Source: Labedella endophytica (lineage in GTDB: Bacteria > Actinomycetota > Actinomycetes > Actinomycetales > Microbacteriaceae). Taken from it: a stretch of DNA of 64,000 bases. The notes below the pieces were generated by a model that worked only from the letters and a program-made list of their open reading frames with translations, had not been told where the DNA came from and made no database searches. Below, piece by piece: positions 51,640 through 59,784 of the stretch (within the stretch, counting starts at the first letter, position 1; each line of letters begins with the position of its first letter). Both the position numbers and the translations under genes were made by a program. The stretch lies in assembly GCF_003990045.1 (NCBI RefSeq), contig NZ_RZGZ01000002.1, positions 1,302,001 through 1,366,000 of the forward strand, given 5' to 3'.

Positions 51640-53664
51640 TCAGAAGGGGGATTCGGCCGTCGAGCCGACGGCCCCGGCGACCGCACCGTCGGCGTCACGG
51701 ACGACGACGACGACGAGAGGGCCGTAGGGCGCGCGCCACACGCTGTGGGGGCGACGGTGCGGCTCGGCCGGCACGGTGGCGGACCCGCTCACCCTGTTCC
51801 CGTCCACCTCCACCGCGACGCGGACGCCGCCGATGAAGGCGGCGTACTCGTCGGCCGTGCCCTGCGTGACCGTCGCAGCGAAGGAGACCGCGAGTCCGTC
51901 GGCCGTCTCCGTTCCGGTCACGCTGTCGATGTGGACGGCCAGATCACCGAGCGCGGCCGGGTGGGGGCGCTCGAAGGGGGCCTCGTCGGCCAGCGGCGGG
52001 GTGAGCGGAGGAGCGACGCGACGCGCTCCGAGAGCCGAGATGGCCGATGCGAGCGCGACGAGCCGGGGGTCGTCATAGGCGGGCCCGGCGATGGTCAATC
52101 CGACCGGCATCATGATGTCGGGCATGATCCCCATCGGGACCGTGACGGTCGGGATCCCGAGGTGCCGCGGGACGAGGTTGCCGTTGGACACCCACACGCC
52201 GTTGCGCCAAGCGACCTCCGCGGAGGCGTCGACCACGTCGGCATCGGCGGGACCCACGTCCGCTGCGGCGGGGAAGATCACAGCATCGAAGCCACCGTCC
52301 GCGAGCCACTGCTCGAAGTCGACCTCCCGCGTGCGCTCGAGGCCGCGCAATCCGGCCTCGAGGCCCTCGACGTCGACCACCGCCGGCAGTCCGTCCGCGG
52401 CACGCTCCACGTACTCTCCGAGGTCGTACGACACGTCGAAATCGTACGTGCCGTAGCTGTCGGGCAGCGCCCCGTCCGGATCGGGGAAGATCAGGGTCGG
52501 GTCGACGTCGGCGAGGCGATGCAGCGCCGGATCGCCGTTGCGGCGGAGGAAGTCGTCGAACGACGCTGCGGCCAGATCGCCGACCTCCGTCTCGAGAAAG
52601 GACTCCGCGACGAGTCCGCGATCGACGAAGGTGCGGGAGTCGGCGTGCAATCGCTCGTAGTTCTCCACCGCGGGGAAGTCCGTCTCGACGACGGTGGCTC
52701 CCGCCGCCTCAAGATCCGTCCGGAGACCCGCCCACAGCTCCATCACACTCGGACGGGTGTCGATGGGAGCAGCGCTCTCCGGGTCGGCGTTGATGTAGAT
52801 CCGTGGAACAGCGAGGCGCAGGCCGGCGAGCGGAAGATCGTCGAGCTCGCTGAACGAGGCCGGTCGCACCTCGGACGGGCGCGGAAGGGGCACCCATGGC
52901 TGCTGCCGCCAGAGGTCGCCGCTCGTGTCGGCATCATCGACCACGACCACGTCGAGCACGCGCTTCAGGTCCGCCACCGAACGCGTGTGCGGCACCACGA
53001 CGTCCATCGTGGGGACGAGTGGCCAGTTGCCACGGGCGGAGATCATCCCGCGCGATGGCGTGTACGCGACGAGGGCGTTGTTCGAGGCAGGGGCCCGGCC
53101 CGACGACCAGGTCTCCTCGCCGAGACCGAAAGCGGCGAAGCTCGCAGCCGTCGCGGTTCCCGATCCGTTGGAGGACCCCGACCCGAACGCCGCCGTGAGG
53201 TAGTCGAGGTTGTAGGGGGATTCAGCGCGACCGTACAGACCGCGCTGCATCCCACCCGCAGCCATCGGCGGCATGTTCGTCAGCCCGAGGAACACGGCTC
53301 CGGCGTTCCGCAGTCGGTCGATGGCGAAAGCGTCCGTGCTCGCGATCAACTCCGCGAAGGCCGGAGACCCTGCCGCGACGCTCAGTCCTCTGACCATGTA
53401 GCTGTCCTTGGCCGTGAAGGGGATGCCGTCGAGTGGTCCGAGCACCCGGCCGCTCGCCCGTCGTTCGTCCGATTCCCGAGCCTGCTCGAAGGCCGTCGGA
53501 TCGAGCACCGGGACGGAGTTCAGCACGGGACCGCTCCGGTCGTAGGCGGCGATGCGGTTCAGGTAGCGCGCGACCAGCTCGACACTCGTGAGGGTGTGGC
53601 GCTCGAGCGCTTCGCGCAGGCCGTCGATGTCCGCCTCGACGACGCTGAAGGTGGCGGGGTTCAT
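51640..53664 (-). CDS. Amidase (amidase signature family) with C-terminal extension
   Basis: 674 residues. Amidase signature: catalytic Lys in PFTAKDSYMV (about 85), then GSGSSNGSGTATAASFAAFGLGEETWSSGR (about 163-190; the cis-Ser and nucleophile Ser are present). The core ends near 555; the last 110 residues form a beta-rich domain of unknown role. It hydrolyses an amide to an acid plus ammonia or amine. ATG 53664 has no ribosome site; TATGTT ends 8 bases upstream, so it may be leaderless. First gene of a three-gene operon. Confidence 0.92.
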   Translation of the reverse strand: MNPATFSVVEADIDGLREALERHTLTSVELVARYLNRIAAYDRSGPVLNSVPVLDPTAFEQARESDERRASGRVLGPLDGIPFTAKDSYMVRGLSVAAGSPAFAELIASTDAFAIDRLRNAGAVFLGLTNMPPMAAGGMQRGLYGRAESPYNLDYLTAAFGSGSSNGSGTATAASFAAFGLGEETWSSGRAPASNNALVAYTPSRGMISARGNWPLVPTMDVVVPHTRSVADLKRVLDVVVVDDADTSGDLWRQQPWVPLPRPSEVRPASFSELDDLPLAGLRLAVPRIYINADPESAAPIDTRPSVMELWAGLRTDLEAAGATVVETDFPAVENYERLHADSRTFVDRGLVAESFLETEVGDLAAASFDDFLRRNGDPALHRLADVDPTLIFPDPDGALPDSYGTYDFDVSYDLGEYVERAADGLPAVVDVEGLEAGLRGLERTREVDFEQWLADGGFDAVIFPAAADVGPADADVVDASAEVAWRNGVWVSNGNLVPRHLGIPTVTVPMGIMPDIMMPVGLTIAGPAYDDPRLVALASAISALGARRVAPPLTPPLADEAPFERPHPAALGDLAVHIDSVTGTETADGLAVSFAATVTQGTADEYAAFIGGVRVAVEVDGNRVSGSATVPAEPHRRPHSVWRAPYGPLVVVVVRDADGAVAGAVGSTAESPF

Positions 53665-53670
53665 GGGGCT

Positions 53671-53692
53671 AAAACATACTGTGTTTGTTTTA
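53671..53692. promoter_or_regulatory. AT-rich operator at the amidase promoter
   Basis: AAAACA and TGTTTT are 6-bp inverted arms around 9 bases (start AAAACATACTGTGTTTG), overlapping the presumed -10 of the amidase gene. A fitting binding site for the adjacent TetR-type regulator. Confidence 0.5.
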
Positions 53693-53806
53693 AGAACGCT
53701 ACTGTCCCAGTGGCCGGCGCCGCCACGGTCATGAAGACGTCACACACCTGTGACACGGCCGACATCCGAGGGAACGCTCACCGACGGAACGGGCGCACAG
53801 TCCGCC

Positions 53807-54472
53807 TCATGAGGGCCGCTGACGCGGGAGATTCGTCGCCGTCGCGGAGAGACTCTCCGGTCGAGCGGAGGCGATCAGCATCCCCAGGCCCAGCTCGAAG
53901 GCGCGGGAGGCGACGGGGTCGCGGGGGTCCTCCGACTCGAGACTCGCGAACGCTTCGGCGAAGCGGGGGAATCGCGCTTCCTGCCCTGTGGGGTCGAACA
54001 CGACGCTCGGCCCCGACATGTCGAGCACACTGCCGAGGATGAATGATTCGAAGGCGGTCAGGAGGGGCAGGACGTCGCGGCTCGTCCAGCCCACGGCTTC
54101 CGCCGCGACGGCGAAGTCCTCGTACTCGGCGAGCAGCACCGACGCGGACGCGGTCGTCGTCATGAGGAGCGGGATGGTGCCGGGGTGTCGCGAGAACGCC
54201 GTGCGGTACGACCACGCCCAGGCGTGCAGCCCCTCCTCCCACGGCCGTTCACGCAGAGGGGCGGAGTCGATGGGCGCTGACACGATCGCCCGGACGTCCT
54301 CGATCATCGCGGCTCGGCTGGCCACATGGTTGTAGAGGGAGGCGGGATTGACGCCGAGCTCCGACGCGACACGACGGATGCTCGCTCCCCCGACACCCTC
54401 GCGGTCGATGAGCATGAGGGCGGTGCGCGCGATCAGGTCGCGGCTCAGGAGAGGGTGGGGCGGTCGAGCGAT
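53807..54472 (-). CDS. TetR-family regulator with apparent AUC start codon
   Basis: 221 residues if translation starts at ATC 54470-54472, giving (M)ARPPHPLLSRDLIARTALMLIDREG, a typical TetR opening. The first ATG (54415) would remove helix 1 of the DNA-binding domain. GAAGGAG lies 6 bases before the ATC and TAGGCT (54496-54501) gives a matching -10. Only CTG codons lie between. HTH: ASIRRVASELGVNPASLYNHVASR. The C-terminal ligand domain (about 80-195) resembles TetR_C types binding small hydrophobic molecules. It probably represses the amidase operon 142 bp downstream. Confidence 0.85.
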   Translation of the reverse strand: MARPPHPLLSRDLIARTALMLIDREGVGGASIRRVASELGVNPASLYNHVASRAAMIEDVRAIVSAPIDSAPLRERPWEEGLHAWAWSYRTAFSRHPGTIPLLMTTTASASVLLAEYEDFAVAAEAVGWTSRDVLPLLTAFESFILGSVLDMSGPSVVFDPTGQEARFPRFAEAFASLESEDPRDPVASRAFELGLGMLIASARPESLSATATNLPRQRPS

Positions 54473-54557
54473 GGCGGGCTCCTTCGGCTGCTGTCAGCCT
54501 ACGCACTGCGCGACGGACGAGTGCTGACGCCCTCGACTCGCCACGGTCGGTGCGTGC

Positions 54558-54797
54558 TCAGGCGGACGCGAGCGAGTAGCCGGCTTCGACGACGGCTGCC
54601 TCGACGTCGGCGGCGGCGAGCGGGCGCGAGAGGGTGACGTCCACCGTCGAGACCCCTCCGGCGTTGAGGTCGACGGACACGCTCTCGACGCCGTCGATCG
54701 CCGACAGCTCCTCGGTGACGGCGGAGACACAGTGACCGCACGTCATTCCGGCGACGAGGTACTGCTCGTGGAGCTGGGCGGAGTCGGACGTGGTCAT
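54558..54797 (-). CDS. Heavy-metal-associated (CopZ-like) copper chaperone
   Basis: 79 residues from ATG 54797, with GAGGTG 5 bases upstream. One HMA domain: YLVAGMTCGHC (Cys20, Cys23), VTEELSAIDGVESVSVDLNAGG, DVEAAVVEAGYSLA. The two cysteines bind Cu(I) for delivery to an ATPase, but no copper ATPase is in the window. A CsoR-like palindrome overlaps the expected transcription start. Confidence 0.93.
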   Translation of the reverse strand: MTTSDSAQLHEQYLVAGMTCGHCVSAVTEELSAIDGVESVSVDLNAGGVSTVDVTLSRPLAAADVEAAVVEAGYSLASA

Positions 54798-54830
54798 CGG
54801 TTCACCTCACGTGTCGGGGGACGGCCGGAG

Positions 54831-54847
54831 ATACCCGACCGGGGTAT
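54831..54847. promoter_or_regulatory. CsoR-like operator upstream of the copper chaperone
   Basis: ATACCCGACCGGGGTAT: ATACCC and GGGTAT arms around five bases. Just beyond it on the minus strand TAGGCT forms a -10, so a repressor here would sit on the transcription start. The arms match the TACCC/GGGTA half-sites of copper-sensing CsoR repressors. Confidence 0.55.
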
Positions 54848-54883
54848 TCAGCCTAGGTCACGACGGCCGGACGGACAACGCCG

Positions 54884-56332
54884 TCAGTCGCGGTCCACCG
54901 CCACGGCGGCCTCCGCGAGCAGCACCCGCGCGGCCATCCCGATCACGGCACTGTAGGTGGGGTAGGCGAAGCGCACGTTCGCGAGCGTCGCCACGTCGAC
55001 CCCCGACGCCATCGCGGTCGTGACCGACTGGACGACCTCGATCGCGTTCTCGCCCACCGCGTGGGCGCCGAGGATCAGTTCGCGACGACGGTCGGCGATG
55101 AGGAGCAGGAATCCGCTCTCGCGATCATCGATCACGGCGCGGTCGACGCTCGAGAAGGGCACCCGGGCCACGACACAGCCGGGGTCCTGCTCGCGCGCCT
55201 GCTCCTGCGTGAGGCCGACACCCGCATAGTCGGGGTCGGTGAATCCACCGGCGGGGAGGAGGTGGTGCGGTGTGCGGCGGTTGGCGCCGAGCACGGCGTT
55301 CTCGGCGGCAGCCTCCCCCTCGAACTGCGCGGCCTGCACGAGCATGTCGCGCCCGTTCGCGTCTCCGATCGAGAACACGTGGGGCACGCTCGTGCGGAAG
55401 TAGCGGTCGGCCGGGATCGAGGACTTCACCACCTCGATGCCGGCGTTCTCGAGCCCGAGGTCCTCGACATCAGCCGGCCACCCCGTCGCCATGATGACGG
55501 CGTCCACGTGGCGGGAGATCGACTCCTCCCCCTCCTTCCACGTGATCGTGATCGCACCGTTCCCCCCGCGCTCGAGGCTTTCGACCGTGGAGATGCCCGT
55601 GCGCACGTCCACCCCTTGCTCGGTGAAGGCGGAGGTCACGACCTCGGCGATCGATTCGTCGGAGGCGACGAGGATGCGCGGAGCGACGTCGAGCAGCGTC
55701 ACCTCCGATCCGAAGGCGTTGAAGACCGTGACGAGCTGCGCTCCCGTGTTGCCCGCACCGATCACGGCGACGCGGCGCGGCAGTTCAGGGAGGGACAGGA
55801 CGTCCTCCGGCACCGTCGCGAGCTCCGCGCCCGGGATCGGCAGGCGGCGCGAGTGTCCGCCGACGCACACGAGGATCGACGTGGCCGAGATGCGGCGTCC
55901 GCTGTCGAGCACGAGCGTGGAGTCGTCGACGAAGCGCGCGCGTCCCTCCTGGATCAGGGTGACGCCGGCCTCCTCGAAGCGAGCGGCCTCGCGCTTGATC
56001 GAGCGCACGGCGTCGACCCGCTCGTGGACACGCTCGACGACGGCCGCCCAGTCCACCGTCGGAGGGTTCACCTGCACGCCGTAGTCGCCGGCGGAACGCG
56101 TCTCCCGCACGAGACGCGCCGTCTTCGCGAGCACACGCGTCGGCACGCAACCGGTGTTGACGCACGTCCCTCCGAGGCGACCCGCCTCGAGCACCACGAC
56201 GGATGCCCCGAGTTCCGCCGCGCGGAGGGCGGCAGCCGTGCCCGCGGGACCGGCTCCGATCACCGCGACGTCGTAGTGGTCCGCTGCGGTGGAATCGGTG
56301 TCCGGAACGGTCTCGCGCTGCGTCGTGGTCAT
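54884..56332 (-). CDS. MerA-like pyridine nucleotide-disulfide oxidoreductase
   Basis: 482 residues from ATG 56332, with GAGGAG 9 bases upstream. FAD-binding VAVIGAGPAGTAAALRA; redox disulfide GGTCVNTGCVP (Cys57, Cys62); NAD(P)-binding RVAVIGAGNTGAQLVTVF; FAD loop FSIGDAN; dimerisation domain to the end. The C-terminal region reads FAYPTYSAVIGMAARVL, without the His of lipoamide dehydrogenases and without the Cys-Cys tail or HMA head of mercuric reductase. It therefore is a relative of unknown electron acceptor. It lies just upstream of the copper chaperone, which suggests metal or thiol stress. Confidence 0.88.
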   Translation of the reverse strand: MTTTQRETVPDTDSTAADHYDVAVIGAGPAGTAAALRAAELGASVVVLEAGRLGGTCVNTGCVPTRVLAKTARLVRETRSAGDYGVQVNPPTVDWAAVVERVHERVDAVRSIKREAARFEEAGVTLIQEGRARFVDDSTLVLDSGRRISATSILVCVGGHSRRLPIPGAELATVPEDVLSLPELPRRVAVIGAGNTGAQLVTVFNAFGSEVTLLDVAPRILVASDESIAEVVTSAFTEQGVDVRTGISTVESLERGGNGAITITWKEGEESISRHVDAVIMATGWPADVEDLGLENAGIEVVKSSIPADRYFRTSVPHVFSIGDANGRDMLVQAAQFEGEAAAENAVLGANRRTPHHLLPAGGFTDPDYAGVGLTQEQAREQDPGCVVARVPFSSVDRAVIDDRESGFLLLIADRRRELILGAHAVGENAIEVVQSVTTAMASGVDVATLANVRFAYPTYSAVIGMAARVLLAEAAVAVDRD

Positions 56333-56381
56333 GCCCCGATTCTCCTCTCCACCGCTGCGAAACCTCCGGGGGTTGCCCTTG

Positions 56382-56401
56382 CTCCCGCGGTGCCGCGGGA
56401 G
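56382..56401 (-). terminator. Terminator of the O-acetyltransferase gene
   Basis: CTCCCGCGG (56382-56390) and CCGCGGGAG (56393-56401) form a compact stem 5 bp past the stop at 56407. Confidence 0.75.
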
Positions 56402-56406
56402 GTCGG

Positions 56407-56994
56407 CTACCCCTCGATCGTCCGTACGACGCGAGCGGGCGATCCCACGACGATGGAGCGCGCAGGGACGTCCTTCGTGACGATCGATCCGGCCCCGACG
56501 ACCGCGTCGGCGCCGATCGTCACCCCGGGCAACACGGTCACGTTCGCTCCCAACCACACGTTCCGACCGAGCACCACGGGCGACGGCAGGAGGTCTGCTC
56601 GACGGTCGGGCGTGATCTCGTGCTGGAGCGTCGCGATCACGGCGTTGTGGCCGATGAGGCAGTCGTCGCCGATTGTGATGCCGCCCTGGTCCTGGAACCG
56701 GGAGCCCGCGTTGATGAATACCCGAGCGCCGAGGGTGATGTTCTTCCCGAAGTCCGCCGTGAAGGGAGGGAAGAGCGTGACCGAATCGTCGACCGCGCCG
56801 CCGATGAGCCAGGAGAGGAGTTCCCGGACCCGCTCCGGCGGGTGGTAGCCGGAGTTGAGCTCACCCGTGATACGCAGCGCCTCCTCGGACACCTCGAGGA
56901 TCGCTGCGAACGCCGCGGACCCTGCCGTGACGGTCTCCCCCGCGTCGAGCACGGCGAGCAGTTCGGGCAGCGTCATGCGGTTCTCTGTCGTCAT
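56407..56994 (-). CDS. Sugar O-acetyltransferase (maltose/galactoside acetyltransferase family)
   Basis: 195 residues. Helical N-terminus, then left-handed beta-helix hexapeptide repeats: FTADFGKNITLGARVFINAGSRF, ITIGDDCLIGHNAVIATLQHEI, VVLGRNVWLGANVTVLPGVTIGADAVVGAGSIVTKDVPA, closing VVGSPARVVRTI. The His in the H-E pair of ATLQHEI is the expected catalytic base. It moves acetyl from acetyl-CoA to a sugar hydroxyl. ATG 56994 follows TAGCGT with a 6-base spacer (GAGGGC), a leaderless layout. Confidence 0.92.
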   Translation of the reverse strand: MTTENRMTLPELLAVLDAGETVTAGSAAFAAILEVSEEALRITGELNSGYHPPERVRELLSWLIGGAVDDSVTLFPPFTADFGKNITLGARVFINAGSRFQDQGGITIGDDCLIGHNAVIATLQHEITPDRRADLLPSPVVLGRNVWLGANVTVLPGVTIGADAVVGAGSIVTKDVPARSIVVGSPARVVRTIEG

Positions 56995-57103
56995 GCCCTC
57001 ACGCTAGAACGGGGGCGTCGCGCGGGGAACACCCTCTCGGGACACCTCCCGGGGGTGCCTCTCCGCTTCCCCTGCGTCGCCTCCGAATCAACCGAGTAAG
57101 GCC

Positions 57104-57140
57104 ACCCTTGTTTTGAGTCGTTCACGATAAGGGTTAGCGT
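57104..57140 (+). promoter_or_regulatory. Fur-box-like operator and -10 of the fur gene
   Basis: ACCCTT (57104-57109) and AAGGGT (57129-57134) flank an AT-rich centre, followed at once by TAGCGT (57135-57140), which ends 6 bases before the ATG. The layout resembles the self-regulated furA promoters upstream of catalase in other actinobacteria. Confidence 0.6.
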
Positions 57141-57146
57141 GGAGAC

Positions 57147-57578
57147 ATGACCACCGACCTCGCAGCCGACCTCCGCGCGGCCGGCCTGCGCGTCACGCGG
57201 GGTCGCCTCGAGGTCCTCGAACTGCTCGAGAACGCCCCGCACTCCGACGCCGAGAGCATCCGCACCCGGCTGCGCGCGGTCGACCCCGACGTCTCCATCC
57301 AGTCCGTGCACAACGTACTGTCGGCTCTCGCCTCGGCCGGGCTCGTGCGGCGCATCGAGCCCGCGAAGTCCGCCGCCCTCTACGAACGGCGCATCGGTGA
57401 CAACCACCACCATGTGGTGTGCACGGGCTGCGGGGCGATCGAGGACATCGACTGCGTCGTCGGTCACGCGCCGTGCCTCACGCCGTCGTCGACGAGCGGC
57501 TTCCGCATCGAGACCGCCGAGGTCACCTTCTGGGGGCTGTGCGCCGCGTGCGCCGCACCGCCGCCCATCGCCGCGTGA
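57147..57578 (+). CDS. furA: Fur-family regulator upstream of catalase
   Basis: 143 residues from ATG 57147, leaderless by promoter spacing. Winged helix ([56 protein letters not shown]), then [21 protein letters not shown] with metal-binding His and Cys residues and a second Cys pair (LCAACAAP). By family and position it should repress itself and the catalase gene 56 bp downstream until oxidised or metal-free. Confidence 0.93.
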   Translation: MTTDLAADLRAAGLRVTRGRLEVLELLENAPHSDAESIRTRLRAVDPDVSIQSVHNVLSALASAGLVRRIEPAKSAALYERRIGDNHHHVVCTGCGAIEDIDCVVGHAPCLTPSSTSGFRIETAEVTFWGLCAACAAPPPIAA

Positions 57579-57634
57579 CGCCCCCCCTTCTTATCCGACC
57601 AGACCACCAGCGAAGACACACGAGGAGTCCATCA

Positions 57635-59131
57635 GTGACGAACCACACGACCACCAATTCCGGAGAACCCGTCGCGAGCGACCAGCACTCCCAGAGCGTC
57701 GGAGCGGACGGCGCCATCGCGCTCACCGACCACTACCTCGTCGAGAAGCTCGCGCAGTTCAACCGTGAGCGGGTGCCGGAGCGCGTCGTCCATGCCAAGG
57801 GTGGCGGAGCATTCGGAACCTTCACGACCACGCACGACGTGAGCGCCTACACGCGCGCCGCGCTCTTCCAGCCCGGCGTCGAGACGGAGATGCTCGCACG
57901 CTTCTCCTCGGTGGCCGGCGAGCAGGGTAGCCCCGACACGTGGCGCGACCCCCGCGGTTTCGCGCTCAAGTTCTACACGAGCGAGGGCAACTACGACCTC
58001 GTGGGCAACAACACGCCCGTCTTCTTCATCAAGGACGGCATCAAGTTCCCCGACTTCATCCGCTCGCAGAAGCGCCTCCCGGGCAGCCACCTGCGCGACC
58101 ACAACATGCAGTGGGACTTCTGGACCCTGCAGCCCGAGTCGGCCCACCAGGTCACGTGGCTCATGGGAGACCGCGGCCTGCCCACCTCGTGGCGCCACAT
58201 GGACGGCTTCGGCTCGCACACCTACCAGTGGATCAACGCCGCCGGCGAGCGCTTCTGGGTGAAGTACCACTTCCGCACCGCTCAGGGCCACGAGACCCTC
58301 ACGCAGGCGCAGGCCGACCAGATCGCCGGTGAGGACGGGGACTTCCACATCCGCGACCTGCACGACGCGATCGCCGACGGCAACCACCCCAGCTGGGATC
58401 TCTCGGTGCAGATCATGCCCTACGCCGACGCGGCCGAGTACCGCTTCAACCCGTTCGACCTCACGAAGGTGTGGCCGAAGAGCGACTACCCGCTCATCCC
58501 GGTCGGTCGTATGACGCTCAACCGGAACCCCGGCAACTACTTCGCCGAGATCGAGCAGGCCACCTTCGCTCCGTCGAACTTCGTGCCCGGCATCGCCGCG
58601 AGCCCCGACAAGATGCTCCAGGCGCGCATCTTCAGCTACGCGGACGCGCACCGGTACCGCGTGGGCACGAACCACGCCGAGCTGCCCGTGAACCGTCCCC
58701 ACACCGAGGTCAACAGCTACTCGAAGGACGGTGCCATGCGTCACGGCTACCGCTCCCCCGAGCAGCCGGTCTACGCGCCGAACTCGTTCGGCGGCGCCCA
58801 CGCCGACCCGGTCGCCCACGGTGACGACCGCGGCTGGCAGAACGACGGCGAGCTCATCCGCTCCGCCGTGACCCTGCACCCCGAGGACGACGATTTCGGT
58901 CAGCCCCGCACCCTCGTCAACGAGGTCATGGACGACGCTCAGCGCGATCGTCTCGTGTCGAACATCGCCGGCCACGTGTCGAAGGTCACGATCCCGGAGC
59001 TGCGCGAGCGCGTCATCACCTACTGGAGCAACGTCGACGTGACCCTCGGGCGTCGCGTGGCCGAGGCGCTCGACCCGATCGAGACCCCGCGCTCGACCCT
59101 CGTCGACACCCCGGCACCGGCCTCCCGCTAG
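57635..59131 (+). CDS. katA: Monofunctional heme catalase
   Basis: 498 residues from GTG 57635, with GAGGAG 7 bases upstream. It splits hydrogen peroxide to water and oxygen. Catalytic His53 in [12 protein letters not shown], Asn near 126 in [11 protein letters not shown], and the heme-ligand Tyr near 335 in [37 protein letters not shown] is typical. Length fits small-subunit catalases. Co-transcribed with furA. Confidence 0.97.
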   Translation: MTNHTTTNSGEPVASDQHSQSVGADGAIALTDHYLVEKLAQFNRERVPERVVHAKGGGAFGTFTTTHDVSAYTRAALFQPGVETEMLARFSSVAGEQGSPDTWRDPRGFALKFYTSEGNYDLVGNNTPVFFIKDGIKFPDFIRSQKRLPGSHLRDHNMQWDFWTLQPESAHQVTWLMGDRGLPTSWRHMDGFGSHTYQWINAAGERFWVKYHFRTAQGHETLTQAQADQIAGEDGDFHIRDLHDAIADGNHPSWDLSVQIMPYADAAEYRFNPFDLTKVWPKSDYPLIPVGRMTLNRNPGNYFAEIEQATFAPSNFVPGIAASPDKMLQARIFSYADAHRYRVGTNHAELPVNRPHTEVNSYSKDGAMRHGYRSPEQPVYAPNSFGGAHADPVAHGDDRGWQNDGELIRSAVTLHPEDDDFGQPRTLVNEVMDDAQRDRLVSNIAGHVSKVTIPELRERVITYWSNVDVTLGRRVAEALDPIETPRSTLVDTPAPASR

Positions 59132-59488
59132 GACCACCCTCCGGCCCGGGGCGGGCCCGGAGACGGCCCCCGCCCCGCACCACCCCTCCCCCGTAGAGCG
59201 TTTGCACCGATTCGCGGCAGTACACCGCACCGGATCGGCGCAAACGCTCTACCTCGTTGAGGGAGTCTCAGGCCGAGGCACGGTCTGCCTCAGGCGCACC
59301 GGCCTGGATAGGGCCCCCGGGGGGTGGCGGGCGCGGCACCGACCCGAACGGTTCGCAGCCCGACACTCCCCGGTAGCCGACGTAAATCCTACGGGGCCAC
59401 CGGACTCGGCCAGTGGAGCGTCGCGCCATGTTGCCCGACCCGGAGCATGGTTCCATGTTGCCGAGCCCGGAGCGTTGGAGCATCACCC
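59132..59488. repeat. Gene-free stretch after catalase: terminator, palindrome and direct repeats
   Basis: A short stem TCCGGCCCG/CGGGCCCGGA near 59140-59162 is the likely catalase terminator. TAGAGCGTTTGC (59194-59205) and GCAAACGCTCTA (59240-59251) are perfect arms of the GCGTTTGC family. Two 21-bp direct repeats, starting CCATGTTGCC and ending CCGGAGC, lie at 59426-59446 and 59453-59473. No gene is supported. Confidence 0.8.
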
Positions 59489-59746
59489 CTAGGACACCGT
59501 CGGCGTGACTTTCGGGCAGTGGAGCATCGTTCGCGGGCCGGAACGGTCGACCACGTGTTCCGACATCGGCGCCCCGCAGACGGGGCACGCGGAACCGGAG
59601 CTCGGTGGCAGTGGCTCCTCGTTGTACGGCCCGAGGGGCGGCGGCCCGATCCACGGGAAGAGCGTCGCGTTCAGCCAATTGGTGAAGCCGACCTCGCGGA
59701 TGCGGGGTCGGGGTGCGCGTTCGCCGCGGCCAGTGTTTCGTGCCAT
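59489..59746 (-). CDS. Small CxxC protein of unknown function
   Basis: 85 residues starting MARNTGRGERAPRPRIREVGF. A TACACT hexamer ends 7 bases before this ATG, fixing it over two upstream starts that would fall inside the operator. WLNATLFPWIGPPPLGPYNEEPLPP is followed by ACPVCGAPMSEHVVDRSGPRTMLHCPK: a CxxC pair, a His and a third Cys that could form a zinc ribbon. I recognise no named family. Divergent from the MarR-type gene with a shared palindrome, so probably under its control. Confidence 0.75.
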   Translation of the reverse strand: MARNTGRGERAPRPRIREVGFTNWLNATLFPWIGPPPLGPYNEEPLPPSSGSACPVCGAPMSEHVVDRSGPRTMLHCPKVTPTVS

Positions 59747-59750
59747 AACC

Positions 59751-59768
59751 ATTAGTGTACTCACTAAT
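59751..59768. promoter_or_regulatory. Shared palindromic operator of the MarR-type regulator
   Basis: ATTAGTG and CACTAAT are perfect 7-bp arms around TACT. The palindrome contains the -10 of the leftward gene (TACACT, minus strand 59759-59754) and the -35 zone of the rightward gene, whose -10 is TAGAGT (59773-59778). One bound dimer would block both. Confidence 0.7.
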
Positions 59769-59784
59769 TTGGTAGAGTGCAGAG

